From contig NC_091929.1 in the NCBI RefSeq assembly GCF_041260155.1, forward strand, positions 49,739,389-49,803,388: a DNA stretch of 64,000 bases, in the 5' to 3' direction. Source of the stretch: Ptychodera flava. Lineage: Eukaryota > Hemichordata > Enteropneusta > Ptychoderidae. Both the position numbers and the translations under genes were made by a program. Below, in pieces: positions 25,538-38,200 of this stretch (position 1 is its first letter; each line of letters begins with the position of its first letter). The notes beneath the pieces were generated by a model. The model searched no databases and was not told the DNA's origin. It saw only the letters and a list, made by a program, of their open reading frames with translations.

Positions 25538-25653
25538 TCAGGTTCTCAAGCTTGTTTCCAGACAGCCACCTCTACACTCATCTTCTTCAATTTCTGCACC
25601 ATCAGTTTCTGTCATAACTCTTCGATTACCAGGTATATCCAACTTTTCACATC
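25538..25653 (-). CDS. Possible terminal exon with CRGGC motif
   Basis: On the minus strand an acceptor TATTTTCAG (25654-25662) is followed by 38 codons ending in TGA, entering in phase 2. The peptide contains CEKLDIPGNRR, TETDGAEIEED and ECRGGCLETS. The spacing of CRGGC recalls cystine-knot segments, but three cysteines are too few to assign a family. No upstream exon was found in 25.7-28.4 kb, so this may be a relic. Confidence 0.3.
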
Positions 25654-26082
25654 CTGAAAATAATGTAACAATAGATAATATGGCGACATGAGACTTTAAA
25701 TGAAAGACAAGGTGGCCTTTTTAGGTTAAGGGAAAGGGGTGACTTTGGTATACAGTGCCTCTTTTCGACTCTGTTACAAAATACTGGCTTCTTCTTGTCA
25801 TCGACTAATGAAAAGTAAAAGAAAGGCCAACTCTCATATGCTGAAACAATAGAGTGTACACTCTGCGATGTTTAACTAATGTTTTATATGCGATTGTTAT
25901 TACTAAAGACATGTGTTAGCACAGGGGGCTGTCTACATGTCCGTCCCCAGGGGTGGGTAGGTGTTTCGTTGTATCGCTAATAAAGATATATTCTACCAAC
26001 CTTTGGTGTTTCGGTCTTAACTTAGCACTGCCCTTGACAATCTTGCGTATACGTTTTATCAACATAGTAGTCCAAAAGCAGA

Positions 26083-26150
26083 ATAAGATAAGATAAGATA
26101 AGATAAGATAAGATAAGATAAGATAAGATAAGATAAGATAAGATAAGATA
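26083..26150 (+). repeat. (AAGAT)n microsatellite
   Basis: About 13 uninterrupted AAGAT units. Confidence 0.97.
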
Positions 26151-26267
26151 CGTGTGCCATCGCTCCTTAGCAACAAACTTTACAGCGAGGAGCAATTAAC
26201 TTCGATTTCTGACGATTTCGTCGCTAATTTCCAAAACAGTGATAACTAAAGTATGCATGTATGTAAA

Positions 26268-26410
26268 GGGTTATCGCACGAAATTTGGTTGACATCGTGT
26301 CTCATTCTTATGATGTGTCCGTAATTTGACTCGTTACTGCGCAACTCTTCAAAATACGGACACATCACTCGAATAAGACAAGATATCGACCGAACTTTTT
26401 GTAATAGCCC
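26268..26410. mobile_element. Short hairpin MITE (~143 bp)
   Basis: GGGTTATCGCACGAAATTTGG at the left pairs imperfectly with CCGAACTTTTTGTAATAGCCC at the right. The inner parts (GATGTGTCCGTAATTTGA and TCAAAATACGGACACATC) pair more closely around a 17-base loop. No target duplication is clear. Confidence 0.7.
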
Positions 26411-28400
26411 TAAATAGTCATGTGATATCATCCGGTATCTAATCAACACGGTTAAACGTTAAAATGTATCAATTACTCGGAACATCTGTGCTCCGTAACA
26501 TCAACTTTGTCCTTGTCTAATTAGCATGATTTGGCACGTATTGAAGTTTCCATGAAATTATAGCTTACTCTTAATTAGTGGTTTTAACAGAGTCTTTTCT
26601 ATATCGGCTAACAACGACGCAGAGCTTATCAAATAAGTTAATTGTATCAGATAAATCGATTGTACATCTTTGGTCCTTCCGCTCGCTGTACGTCAATAAT
26701 TGACTTCATTTCTGAAACTAACGGTCAGAATTATTTGAAATTTGATATGCTGGTAATTTGTTATATTTTTCGTCAAAAAATGTTTGTTTTTTTTTCTAAA
26801 AGCGCTCGTTCGATTATTTTGAATTTAATATGCCGGTTTCTATGGGGCATCTAATTGAGGTTCTCTCACAAATTTTTGTCAAACAATTTTCTTCTCTCTC
26901 TTTAAACTTGGTTTGGGGCACCTATAGGGATGATCTCAGTCAAGTGTCTTAAAATCGTGGCGAGAGTTTTTATTTGGTGTGATTGGAAGCAAAGTGTGAA
27001 ATTTCTGGCGGAGAATGGATGAGATACAGTAATTTGATGATGGCTACAGTCTGTTTATCAATTGTAAGCTCGATCGAGACGAGAATACAGACTATGATTA
27101 AACATGTAGCACAATTATTGCAGAAACATTGTCAGTGACAAGTAACTAACCCGCGGCTACTTCCCAAACAAAAAAGGTTTACATCGGCTTAGTCGATCTT
27201 TCTCCTCTTCTTTTTTCTGTCTCTAGAACTGTGACAATCGTATTTCTATACACAAAATGACATGACGTGTCTTGAGATAAAACAGAGTTTTGTGTTTGCA
27301 TTGACGCTTTCAGCAACCTATCGACATCAGAGACGCTATACGTGGCATTATTTTGATTGTTGGCGAACTTAGCCACAAAAAACAAATTGGTAACATTCGT
27401 TACCAGTCTGTATTGTCACTGATTAACAGGTTTAAAATAGATTTACAAGGTTATCTTGAAAAGATACTAAACAATACTGCAAGCAATCGCTTCATTAACA
27501 ACATGTGTTGCCTTTTGCTCAACGGAACACATTTTTTAGAGATGCAACACTGTGCGCTGATGAAATTTCATATCTTTCTGTCGCGCTCTGGGTAGGAAAA
27601 ACTTGTGAATTGCACAAATAGACATTTCTTGAAACTCACATAACTTGCTTTATTAACTATTCGGTATCAATTTGATGTAATATTTATAATATGATGCAAT
27701 ACAATTTTACACAATATTGATATTCTGTTGTTCTATAATGTAAAACAGACGGACCTGAATATCGCACAGAGGTTATAGAATTGAAGGTAACATGTGAAGA
27801 TAGACTTTATGAAAGCTGTCACATTTATTATACTATTCGGTAAAATTAAACGATAATTGGTTGAAACATTACTATCCAATGGCTGGATATATTATCAGGG
27901 GTGCTAGCTGCTTTACAAAAATATGGTAGGGCCTCTTTGAAAGGCTGTTTTAAAATAGTTATTCAGTTAAGTATTCTTAAAGCGTTTCATTCTGTATTTC
28001 TTTATCTTATTGTCTATTTATTTCTTGCTATGTTTTTAAACAATTTTACTTCCATTCTTTTTCCTAAGAGACTACAAATATCAAGAAAATATATAAACTT
28101 ACGAATTGCGAAGTTGCAAATATTGTCTAACATCAACTTAACAACCAATCAAGTATGCTAATGTATCATCTAATTTTGAAGTGAATTTACATCATGTTAG
28201 AAAACGTTTTCAACCAGTAAGGCAAGTTTACAAGTTCATGGAGACACGTAACTGTATAACTTTGCTTGATATCTACGGAGTATGCTTTGCAACACAAGAA
28301 ACATATTGAGGTAACTATTACTGACATGCAAAAGCTTATCTGGGAAATGTGCAATACAGCAAATTTTCTCTGTCTTCGAACTTTCAAAAATCTGTGTATA
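26411..28400. other. Intergenic, no gene recognised
   Basis: This is AT-rich sequence. A minus-strand open frame (27179-27385) and a plus-strand one (27901-28161) have no recognised domain. No repeats with clear ends were seen. Confidence 0.4.
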
Positions 28401-28439
28401 GTATTATGAGGTCATTACGAAAATACCGCAAGGGATGCA

Positions 28440-28545
28440 CGAGGACATTGGCGCAGCGTATCGCCCGACGCGAAGCGGAGGGTGATGCGCGGCGCCAATG
28501 TCCGAGTCTGCGCGGCGCCAATGTCCGCCAATGTCTGGCTGGGGC
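28440..28545. promoter_or_regulatory. GC-rich block with repeated GCGCCAATGTCCG
   Basis: GGCGCCAATGTCCG occurs at about 28491 and 28513, a reversed copy (GACATTGGCGCAGCG) at about 28444, and a partial GCCAATGTCTG at about 28527. Each contains a CCAAT core. The block lies 630-730 bp upstream of the pentraxin-lectin start codon and is missing from the otherwise homologous duplicate near 32.2 kb. It could be a CCAAT-rich regulatory patch or a small GC-rich insertion. Confidence 0.4.
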
Positions 28546-29054
28546 ATCAAATTGTCAGAGTAATGACCGTTTTCGTAAAATGTCAACAATGCTTCTTACG
28601 ATTTACAGCGCAAGTGTGGAACGCTATCTCGGACGCGCTTCTGCAAGTTCTGGGTAGTGTGTGCACTACACACGTACGTACATAGCGCGCGAGAGACATG
28701 ATCTGGCACTCGTCCAATGAGTCCCTTGAAACCGTTCAACAGTGAACGCGCAGATGCAGCCTCCGGGGATGGGGCGCCTTGAAACCGTACGTGTCACGAA
28801 AAAGGCGTTCGTTCGGCTTTTTAGCGCACGCAAAATTTTATTGTTCTCGAGGGTAGATGTATAATAATGTTATGTACGACGATTTGTCCACCAACTCTGT
28901 TCTCAGAGTTATGGACGAGCAATGCAGGGAAATGTGAAGAAAAAAAACCATGTCTCTGTAAGATCATAATTTTCGTTTACACTCAACTTTCTTATCTTTT
29001 TCTGAATAACTTGTATTATGTTAACTTTCCTGGCGACTAACGTGTACCTTTGCT

Positions 29055-29120
29055 ATTGGCTACTCGATCAACCAATCCAAGAATTTTTATTTAGCTTGTT
29101 ACGTGACATTTATGTATAAA
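29055..29120 (+). promoter_or_regulatory. Core promoter of pentraxin-lectin gene (CCAAT, TATA)
   Basis: ATTGG at 29055-29059, CCAAT at 29072-29076 and TATAAA at 29115-29120 lie 53-118 bp before the ATG. Transcription would start near 29145, giving a short leader. CCAAT and TATA are conserved in the duplicated but dead promoter near 32.79-32.85 kb, where ACGTGAC has become CACGTGAC. Confidence 0.7.
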
Positions 29121-29172
29121 TTACCGGGTGTGTCATGTTTGCTGCACAGTGTTGCTGAACCAAGACTTCATC

Positions 29173-29227
29173 ATGCAATGGTTTGCAATCTTAAGTACGC
29201 TTTTGTCTCTCGGCATTCCATTTACAG
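29173..29227 (+). CDS. Exon 1: signal peptide
   Basis: It encodes MQWFAILSTLLSLGIPFT plus one base, followed by donor GTAGGG. This is a short hydrophobic secretion signal directly downstream of a TATA box. A tiny upstream ATG frame (from 29135, seven codons) probably lies before the transcript start. Confidence 0.85.
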
Positions 29228-32200
29228 GTAGGGTTTATTGATCGCACCATTTACTTCGTTGATAACAATTAGTTTTCAGTGATGTTCCTCCCAATTTTAA
29301 ATTTCTAACTGCTTTGAGATAAGTCCTGAAGATATCGCTTTCCTATAAATAGGTCGATAAAAAACTCTTATTAAGCGAATAGATATTTTGACTTTCAAAG
29401 TTTTACAATATTATTTTAGTCTATAACTTATGGAGACTCCATTTGAAGCTTAGTTTACACAGACTTCCTCTGAAAGTCTGTGTAAACTGAACTGCTATCA
29501 CATAACACATTTTCTCCCCTGAGCAAGCAAGCAAGCCATCAGTTTAAATCGTTCTTCAGGAAGCCATCTTTCTGTTTATAGGCGGAAAAAACTTAATATT
29601 GGCGCTTACATCTGTTCATATTTTAGTAACCCGTTCGTGTCAGCAAAGAATGTCAACCATGTTTCTCAGGAATCTGCTCTTATAACATATTTACCAGGTC
29701 GTTTCGTTTTTGCTTTGAAGCCGGAACCTAAACGTCTTTCACGTTTGACTCCCATGCTAATCGTAGATATGGTGTGGAGGAAACGCAATTAACTCCCACA
29801 TACATTGACATAACAGACAGTCGATACCTAATATACATTAGCTTGTTTTTGTTACAGGTGGAAAAACGCTTGAGTTAAACAGTCCAACGACCTATGTAGG
29901 CGTGTTAAGTCCGATACCTGAAATGTCATCGTTGACAGCATGTCTCTGGGTAAAAACCAGTGGTCCTGGACCGAAAATGTCCCTGGTATCATATGCTGTT
30001 TCAGGCTCTTACAACGAATTTCTTATGTATCCGGCCGCGGGCCTAGCCATATTCGTCAAAGGAGGCAAAGTTCAAGTCGGCTTGAGGGTTGATGATAGTC
30101 AGTGGCATCACGTGTGTGCCACGTGGTCATCAAACGGTGGCAACTGGGCGTATTATGATAATGGTGCTGTCTTCAAAACCGGTTCTGGATTGAAGAATGG
30201 AAGAACCATAACGGGAGGAGGGAGTCTAGTCTTGGGTCAAGAGCAGGACGCAGTTGGAGGGGGATTTAGCTCATCACAGGCTCTTATTGGCAGTATAACC
30301 GGTTTTAATGTATGGTCTACAGTACTCAGTGTGGCTGAGGTAGCAAATGTCTACAAAGACTGTTCCATCGGTGGTGACGTCTATGCTTGGGATATTTCTA
30401 ATCTAGAAATTACCGGTGATGTCACTGAAAGTCAGGATAATATCTGTGGTAAGTTCTAGTTTATTCCGGATTAAAGAATTTGAAGAAAATTAAGGTAGTG
30501 TGCGCCTCGAATGTGAAGGCCTTAAGCTTTTGCTCAAACTTTCCTCAAGGAATGTTTCAAAATCGAGAATTCGGGTCACCGTGCAAATTTTGGTACTATG
30601 GAAAGAAAGTACCCAAGATTTACCGAGATTGTGAATTCAAACTGGCAGCCATATCTGTGTTAACTCCATGGGGAAACATGAAATTTCGATTTTCGAAAAC
30701 CTAAGGCGGCGGAAAATTTTCGTACATCAAAATATTTGAAATGAACTCCCACAAGTAGTAGATAAGAAAAAATTGTAAAAGTTTGAGAGTCCGAATATCT
30801 GTCCCGAAGGCGTATTCCACCTTAAAACACAGTTTCATTCATTTTCGATTCTTTACAATTTCCTCGCATATCGAGGCGTTGTCGGAAATAAGCGTGACGT
30901 TATTTGCGACTTGTTATTCACTTCTATAGGAGGTTTCGTGACATATGTTTAATATCAGTGGACACGCTAAAAGGAGTTACAATCAAAACAATAGCTTGAT
31001 ACGAACACGTTTGTAGACCGGCAACATTTGCATATAAGCAGTAAAATACAAAGCTCTCTAAGCCAATAATGCAGCATTATCAAAGTTAAAAAAAGATATA
31101 AAAAGTCGATATTAAAAATGAAGAGTAATGAATCACAACGACAGCAAACAAATTATCCGTAGTATAAAAAAGATGCTCAGCTAGACACTGTCGCTGACGT
31201 TTTGTCATGTGATAAAAAGATATCACCGATGTGCAGCACAGATGTTTCGAACAACAAACGGCACTGTTACGTGAAGTCTTCAATATATGTAACAATTCAT
31301 TTTGAAACTCAGACTACCATTTCAATAAAAGCCTGATAGTCTGTATGTCTGTATGTCTGTATGTATGTATGTATGTATGTATGTATGTATGTATGTATGT
31401 ACATTGTATGTATGTATGTATGTATGTATGTATGTATGTATGTATGTATGTATGTATGTATGTATGTATGTATGTATGTATGTATGTATGTATGTATGTA
31501 TGTATGTACATTGTATGTATGTATGTATGTATGTATGTATGTATGTATGTATGTATGTATGTATGTATGTATGTATGTATGTATGTATGTATGTATGTAT
31601 GTATGTATGTATGTATGTATGTATGTATGTATGTATGTATGAATGTGTAGTATAAAGGTAGGTAGGTGTGTACGTATGTATGCATGAATGTAGTATGTAT
31701 GTATGTATGCATAGTATAAAGGTAGGTAGGTGTGTACGTATGTATGCATGCATGCACTATGTTAGTACTTTATAGCATTACGATACAAAATTGCCAGCAA
31801 TATACTAATTACCAATACAAGTACAGAACACATCTCAGTTTAACATATTCTTGAATGTGTATTGTTATTTAATGGCTGACACGATATATATATTGTTCCA
31901 CATTCACTTTTCCATCTTTGCATTTCTCTTTTTATTTTCCATCCTATTGCCATGTGGTAGACGAGACTGCCGTTAATACAGAATCCCAAACTGGTTAGTA
32001 AATTGTGTTTCAAATTTCGCTTTCTTTTCGCTCAAAAAGGCCATACCACCTTCATTTGTGAAGCTTCGTTGAACATTACAAAAATTGATTGTTGGTCAAA
32101 ATTGTATAACAAGTATATTTAGCAGAAAGAACCTAAAATCAATACAATACAATACATACTATTGCCTGAAAACATCAATGACAATATACCCTACGCTGCG

Positions 32201-35200
32201 CTCGCTCTCAGGTCAGACCTGTTGCATATTAATCTTATTATTGCATATATTATATTCGTGCCTGGGGTATCAAATTGTCAGACTAATAACCGTTTTCGTA
32301 CAATGCCAACAATGTTTCTTCCGATTTATAGCGCAAGTGTAGAACGCTATCTCGGACGCGCTTCTGCAAGTTCTGGGTACTGTGTGCACTACACACGTAC
32401 GTACAGAGCGCGCGCGAGACATGTTCGAATTCTGGCAATCGTCCAATGAGTCCCTTGAAACCGTTTAACAGTGAACGCGCAGATACAACCTCCGGGGATG
32501 GGGCGCCTTGAAACTAAAGGTGTTATGGAAAGGGCGTTCGTACGGCTTTTTTAGCGCACGCAAAATTCTATTGTTCTCGATTGTGGATGTATAATAATGT
32601 TATGTACGATGATTTGTCCACCAAATTTGTCCCCAGAGTTATGGACGAGCAAGGCAGGGAAATGTGAAGGAAAAAAAAACATGTCTCTGTGAGATCATAA
32701 TTTTCGTTACACTCAACTTTCTTATCTTTTTCTGAATAACCTGTAATATTTTAGCGTTGGTGGCGATTTACGCGCACCTTTGCTATTGGCACTCGATCGA
32801 CCAATCCATGAATTTTTATTCACCTGGTCACGTGACGGTTACGTATAAATTACATTGAGTGTTCATGTTTGCTGCACTGTGCAGTGTTGCTGCACAAAGA
32901 TTTCATCAAACAATTGTTTGCAATTTTAATTACGTATACGCTTTTGTCTCTCAGCATTCCATTTACAGGTAGGGCTTATTGATCGCACCATTTACTTCGT
33001 TGATAACAATTACTTTTCAGTGATGTTCCTCCCAAATTTAAATTCCCGACTGCATCATGATAAGTCCTGAAGATATCGCTTTCCAGTAAATAGGTCGATA
33101 ACAATTCTTGTTAAGCGAATAGATATTTTGACTTCCAAAGTTTTACAATATTATTTAAGTCTATATATAACTTATGGAGACTCCATTTGAAGCTTAGTTT
33201 ACACAGACTTCCTCTGAAAGTCTTTGTAAACTGAACTGCTATCACATAACACATTTTCTCCCCTGAGCAAGCAAGCCATCAGTCTAAATCGTTCTTCAGG
33301 AAGCCATCTTTCTGTTTATAGGCGGAAAAAAACTTAATATTGGCGCTTACATCTGTTCATATTTTAATAACCCGTTCGTGTCAGCAAAGAATGTCAACCA
33401 TGTTTCTCAGGAATCTGCTCTTATAACATATTTACCAGGTCGTTTCGTTTTTGCTTTGAAGCCGGAACCTAAACGTCTTTCCCGTTTGGCTCCCATGGTA
33501 ATCGTAGATGTGGTGTGTAGGAAACGCAATTAACTCCCACATACATTGATATAACAGACAGTCGATACCTAATATACATTAGCTTGTTTTTGTTACAGGT
33601 GGAAAAACGCTTGAGTTAAACAGTCCAACGACCTATGTAGGCGTGTTAAGTCCGATACCTGAAATGTCATCGTTGACAGCATGTCTCTGGGTAAAAACCA
33701 GTGGTCCTGGACCGAAAATGTCCCTGGTATCATATGCTGTTTCAGGCTCTTACAACGAATTTCTTATGTATCCGGCCGCGGGCCTAGCCATATTCGTCAA
33801 AGGAGGCAAAGTTCAAGTCGGCTTGAGGGTTGATGATAGTCAGTGGCATCACGTGTGTGCCACGTGGTCATCAAACGGTGGCAACTGGGCGTATTATGAT
33901 AATGGTGCTGTCTTCAAAACCGGTTCTGGATTGAAGAATGGAAGAACCATAACGGGAGGAGGGAGTCTAGTCTTGGGTCAAGAGCAGGACGCAGTTGGAG
34001 GGGGATTTAGCTCATCACAGGCTCTTATTGGTAGTGTAACCGGTTTTAATGTATGGTCTACAGCACTCAGTGTGGCTGAGGTAGAAAATGTCTACAAAGA
34101 CTGTTCCATCGGTGGTGACGTCTATGCTTGGGATATTTCTAATCTAGAAATTACCGGTGATGTCACTGAAAGTCAGGATGGAGTATGTGGTAAGTTCTTA
34201 GTTTATTGCGGATTAAATAATTTGAAAGAAAGTAAGGTAGTATGCGCCTCGAATGTAAAAAGCCTTAAACGTTTGCTCAATATATCAGGAATAATTCAAC
34301 CATCATCTTTCAAAATGCTGACTTAGGGGTCACCGGGCAAATTTTGGTACTATGGAAACACATTACCCAAGATTTACTGATATTTGAAATTCAAACTGGC
34401 CGCCATATCTGTGTTTACTCCATGAGGAAAAATGAAATTTCGATTTTCGAAAACCTAAGACGGCGGAAAATTTTCTTACATCAAAAGATTTCAAATGAAC
34501 TCTCACAAGTGGTAGATAAGAAAAAAATTGTAAAAGTTTGAGAGTCCGAATATCTATCCCGAAGGCGCATTCCACCTTAAAACACAGGGAATTAAAAAGA
34601 GCTTGTATTGTATTGAGTTGTCGATGTCAAAAAGGGATACAATTCTAAATATTGTGTATTTATGAGACAATTCATATTTGATTCGTTACAATTTCCTCGC
34701 ATATCGAGTCGTTGTACGAAATAAGCGTGACGTTATTTGCGAATTGTTATTCACTTCTATTGGAGAAGTTTCGTGACATATGTTTAATATCAGTGGACAC
34801 GCTAAAAGGAGGTACGTTCTAAACGATTGCTTGATACGAACACGTTTGTAGACGGACAACATTTGCATATAAGCAGTAAAATACAAAGCTCTCTAGGTCA
34901 ATAATGAAGCATTATAAAAAAATATAAAAAAGTCGATATTAAAAATGAAGAGTAATGAATCACAACGACAGCAAACAAATTATCCGCAGTACAAAAAAGA
35001 TGCTCAGCTAGACACTGTCGCTGACGTTTCGTCATGTGATAAAAAGATATCACCGATGTGCAGCACAGATGTTTCGAACAACAAATGGCACTGTTACGTG
35101 AAGTCTTCAATATATGCAGCAATTCATTTTCAAACTCAGACTACCATTTTAATAAAACCCTGATAGTATGTATGTACCGGTCTGTATGTCTGTATGTATG

Positions 35201-38200
35201 TATGTATGTATGTATGTATGTATGTATGTATGTATGTATGTATGTATTTATGTATGTGTGTGAGTGTGTGTACATACGTACGTACGTACGCATTTGTGTA
35301 TGCATCCGTGGGTATGAACGTACGTATGTACGTAGTATGTATGTATGTATTCATCACTGTATGTGTGTTTATGCATATATGGAGGTAGGTAGGTAGGTAG
35401 GCAGGCAAGTACGTGATAAGCCGGCAGGCAGACAGGCCAGCAGGCATGAATGCAGTATGTTTATAACATTACAATACAAAATTGCCAGTAAAACATTTAC
35501 CTGTACAATTACAGAACACATTTCGGTTTAACAAAATTCTTGAACGTTCAGTGGTAATTTCACAGTCGACAAGATTTATAATGTTCCACATTCACTTTGA
35601 CTAACATTATACATTTCTCTTATTTTCCGTCCTTCTCATATGTGCTAGACGACACAGCCGTTTATACAGAGTCCCCAGAAGGTTGGTAAACGTATTTCCA
35701 TTTTTGTTTACTTTTTCGCTGAAAACGCCACACCATCTTCATTTGTGCAGCATCGTTGAACATTACAAGAATCGATTGTTGCTCAAAAATTGCATAACAC
35801 GTATGTTAAGAAGGAAGCACCTAATGCTGTACTATCTTTTGTTTATTTTTCACGTACTCTATTAATTTTCTAGGTGGAAAAACTCTGGTCTTGACAAGTA
35901 CTAACACATTTGTTCGTGTGTTAAGACCGATACCGGCAATGGCAGCTGTAACAGCATGTCTCTGGGTAAAAACCAGTCCCCCTGGAACAAAAGCTACACT
36001 GGTCTCCTACGCCGCTTCAACCCATCATAATGAATTTGTTATGTATCCAGCCGCTAGTTTAATGTTATACGTCAAAGGAACCAAACTTTCAGCCGATTTG
36101 AATGTTGCCGATGGTCAGTGGCATCACGTGTGTGCCACGTGGTCATCAAACGGTGGCAACTGGGCGTATTATGATAATGGCGCTGTCTTCCGAACTGGTT
36201 CTGGATTGAGGAGTGGTAACACCATAACGGGAGGAGGAATTATTACCCTAGGGCAGGAGCAGGACAAAGTTGGAGGGAAATTAGACCCAACTCAAGCTCT
36301 CATTGGCAGTATAACGGGTTTCAACTTATGGTCCAGAGCTCTCAGGAGTGATGAGGTTGCAGCCGTTTTCAATGACTGTTCCATCGGTGGCGATGTTTTT
36401 AGTTGGGATCTTTCCGATCTCCAAATAACTGGTGATGTGACGAGAAGTAGTGACGGTGTTTGTGGTACGTTTTCCTTATTTTCATAGCCAAAAATCGGAT
36501 GATAACATAGCTTAAATAGTAAGCTATCGTTTAGAACGTACCTCCTTTTAGCGTGTCCACTGATATTAAACATATGTCACGAAACTTCTCCTTTAGAAGT
36601 GAATAACAAGTCGCAATAACGTCACGCTTATTTCGTACAACGCCTCGATATGCAATGAAATTGTAATTTGGTACTATGAATGCAGTATGTTTATAACATT
36701 ACAATACAAAATTGCCAGTAAAACATTTACCTGTACAATTACAGAACACTTTGCAGTTTAACAAAATTCTTGAACGTTCAGTGGTAATTTCACAGTCGAC
36801 AAGATTTATAATGTTCCACATTCACTTTAACTAACATTATACATTTCTCTTATTTTCCATCCTTCTCATATGTGCTAGACGACACAGTCGTTTATACAGA
36901 GTCCCCAGAAGGTTGGTAAACGTATTTCCATTTTTGTTTACTTTTTCGCTGAAAACGCCACACCATCTTCATTTGTGCAGCATCGTTGAACATTACAAGA
37001 ATCGATTGTCGGTCAAAAATTGCACAACACGTATGTTAAGAAGGAAGCACCTAATGCTGTACTATCTTTTGTTTATTTTTCACGTACTCTATTAATTTTC
37101 TAGGTGGAAAAACTCTGGTCTTGACAAGTACTGACACATTTGTTCGTGTGTTAAGACCGATACCGGCAATGGCAGCTGTAACAGCATGTCTCTGGGTAAA
37201 AACCAGTCCCCCTGGAACAAAAGCTACACTGGTCTCCTACGCCGCTTCAACCCATCATAATGAATTTGTTATGTATCCAGCCGCTAGTTTAATGTTATAC
37301 GTCAAAGGAACCAAACTTTCAGCCGATTTGAATGTTGCCGATGGTCAGTGGCATCACGTGTGTGCCACGTGGTCATCAAACGGTGGCAACTGGGCGTATT
37401 ATGATAATGGCGCTGTCTTCCGAACTGGTTCTGGATTGAGGAGTGGTAACACCATAACGGGAGGAGGAATTATTACCCTAGGGCAGGAGCAGGACAAAGT
37501 TGGAGGGAAATTAGACCCAACTCAAGCTCTCATTGGCAGTATAACGGGTTTCAACTTATGGTCCAGAGCTCTCAGGAGTGATGAGGTTGCAGCCGTTTTC
37601 AATGACTGTTCCATCGGTGGCGATGTTTTTAGTTGGGATCTTTCCGATCTCCAAATAACTGGTGATGTGAAGAGAAGTACTGACGGTGTTTGTGGTACGT
37701 TTTCCTTATTATTGTAGCCAAAAATCGGATGACAACATAGCTTAAATAGTAATGGAAATATTGTTATATATGTGGAGGCTTTACTCCTTTGATATATGGC
37801 TCTATGAAACTAAGTACATAGTCAATTGAAATTACTAATTACTGCACACTAGCGAGCTGCCTAGATGTTGACTAATTTCCACGCCTTAATTATAAGCTCG
37901 TTTGTAGCTACATTCCGAATTAGAGACTCAGAAATATTGACAAAAAAAGGAAAGAGAACCCGAAAAAATAGGCAACTGAATGACTGCTAAGATTTCAGGT
38001 ATGTCTTTCAGAATTTTAAAAAGTTTGTAAGTTTCATTCCGTCTAATAGACTTCAGCCATATTTTATATTCGAGACCATTTACTCCATGTGCTCCTGACG
38101 GAAGAGAAGAACTCTATATTGTTCGTTGACCATAAGACACTATTGGATCTTTGACGTCAACTTACATTAACCTGACTTATTTCCGTCTGCTTTCATGCTT

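Larger units (their letters stand above)
32255..35460 (+). repeat. Segmental duplicate of 28540-31750
   Basis: From GGGGTATCAAATTGTCAGA the sequence follows 28540 onward at an offset of about 3.73-3.82 kb. It covers promoter, signal-peptide exon, intron 1, pentraxin exon, the TTAAGGT MITE, the 140-bp repeat and the ATGT array. It created pentraxin exon 4 from exon 2. The two pentraxin exons differ at only a handful of bases, much less than the flanks, suggesting exon-biased conversion or selection. Confidence 0.9.
35447..37735 (+). repeat. Recent 1.23-kb tandem duplication (units 35447 and 36677)
   Basis: From TGAATGCAGTATGTTTATAAC, 35447-36520 is repeated at 36677-37750 at an exact 1,230-bp offset. 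Each unit carries a 33-nt linker exon and a 591-nt pentraxin exon. The introns are also almost identical, so the event is young or recently homogenised. Confidence 0.95.

Noticed and set aside
26083-26150. CRISPR-like or minisatellite array
   Set aside because: It is a plain AAGAT pentanucleotide run without spacers. No array with unique spacers occurs in the window.
31309-31757. Long open frames of MYVC or IHTY repeats on both strands
   Set aside because: They are translations of the ATGT microsatellite in all frames. The same applies to frames at 35136-35447, 38421-38720, 39206-39572 and 53827-54257.
32875-32968. Alternative first exon starting at the upstream ATG (about 32872)
   Set aside because: The frame reaches the old donor but, once joined to pentraxin exon 4, hits a stop within a few codons.
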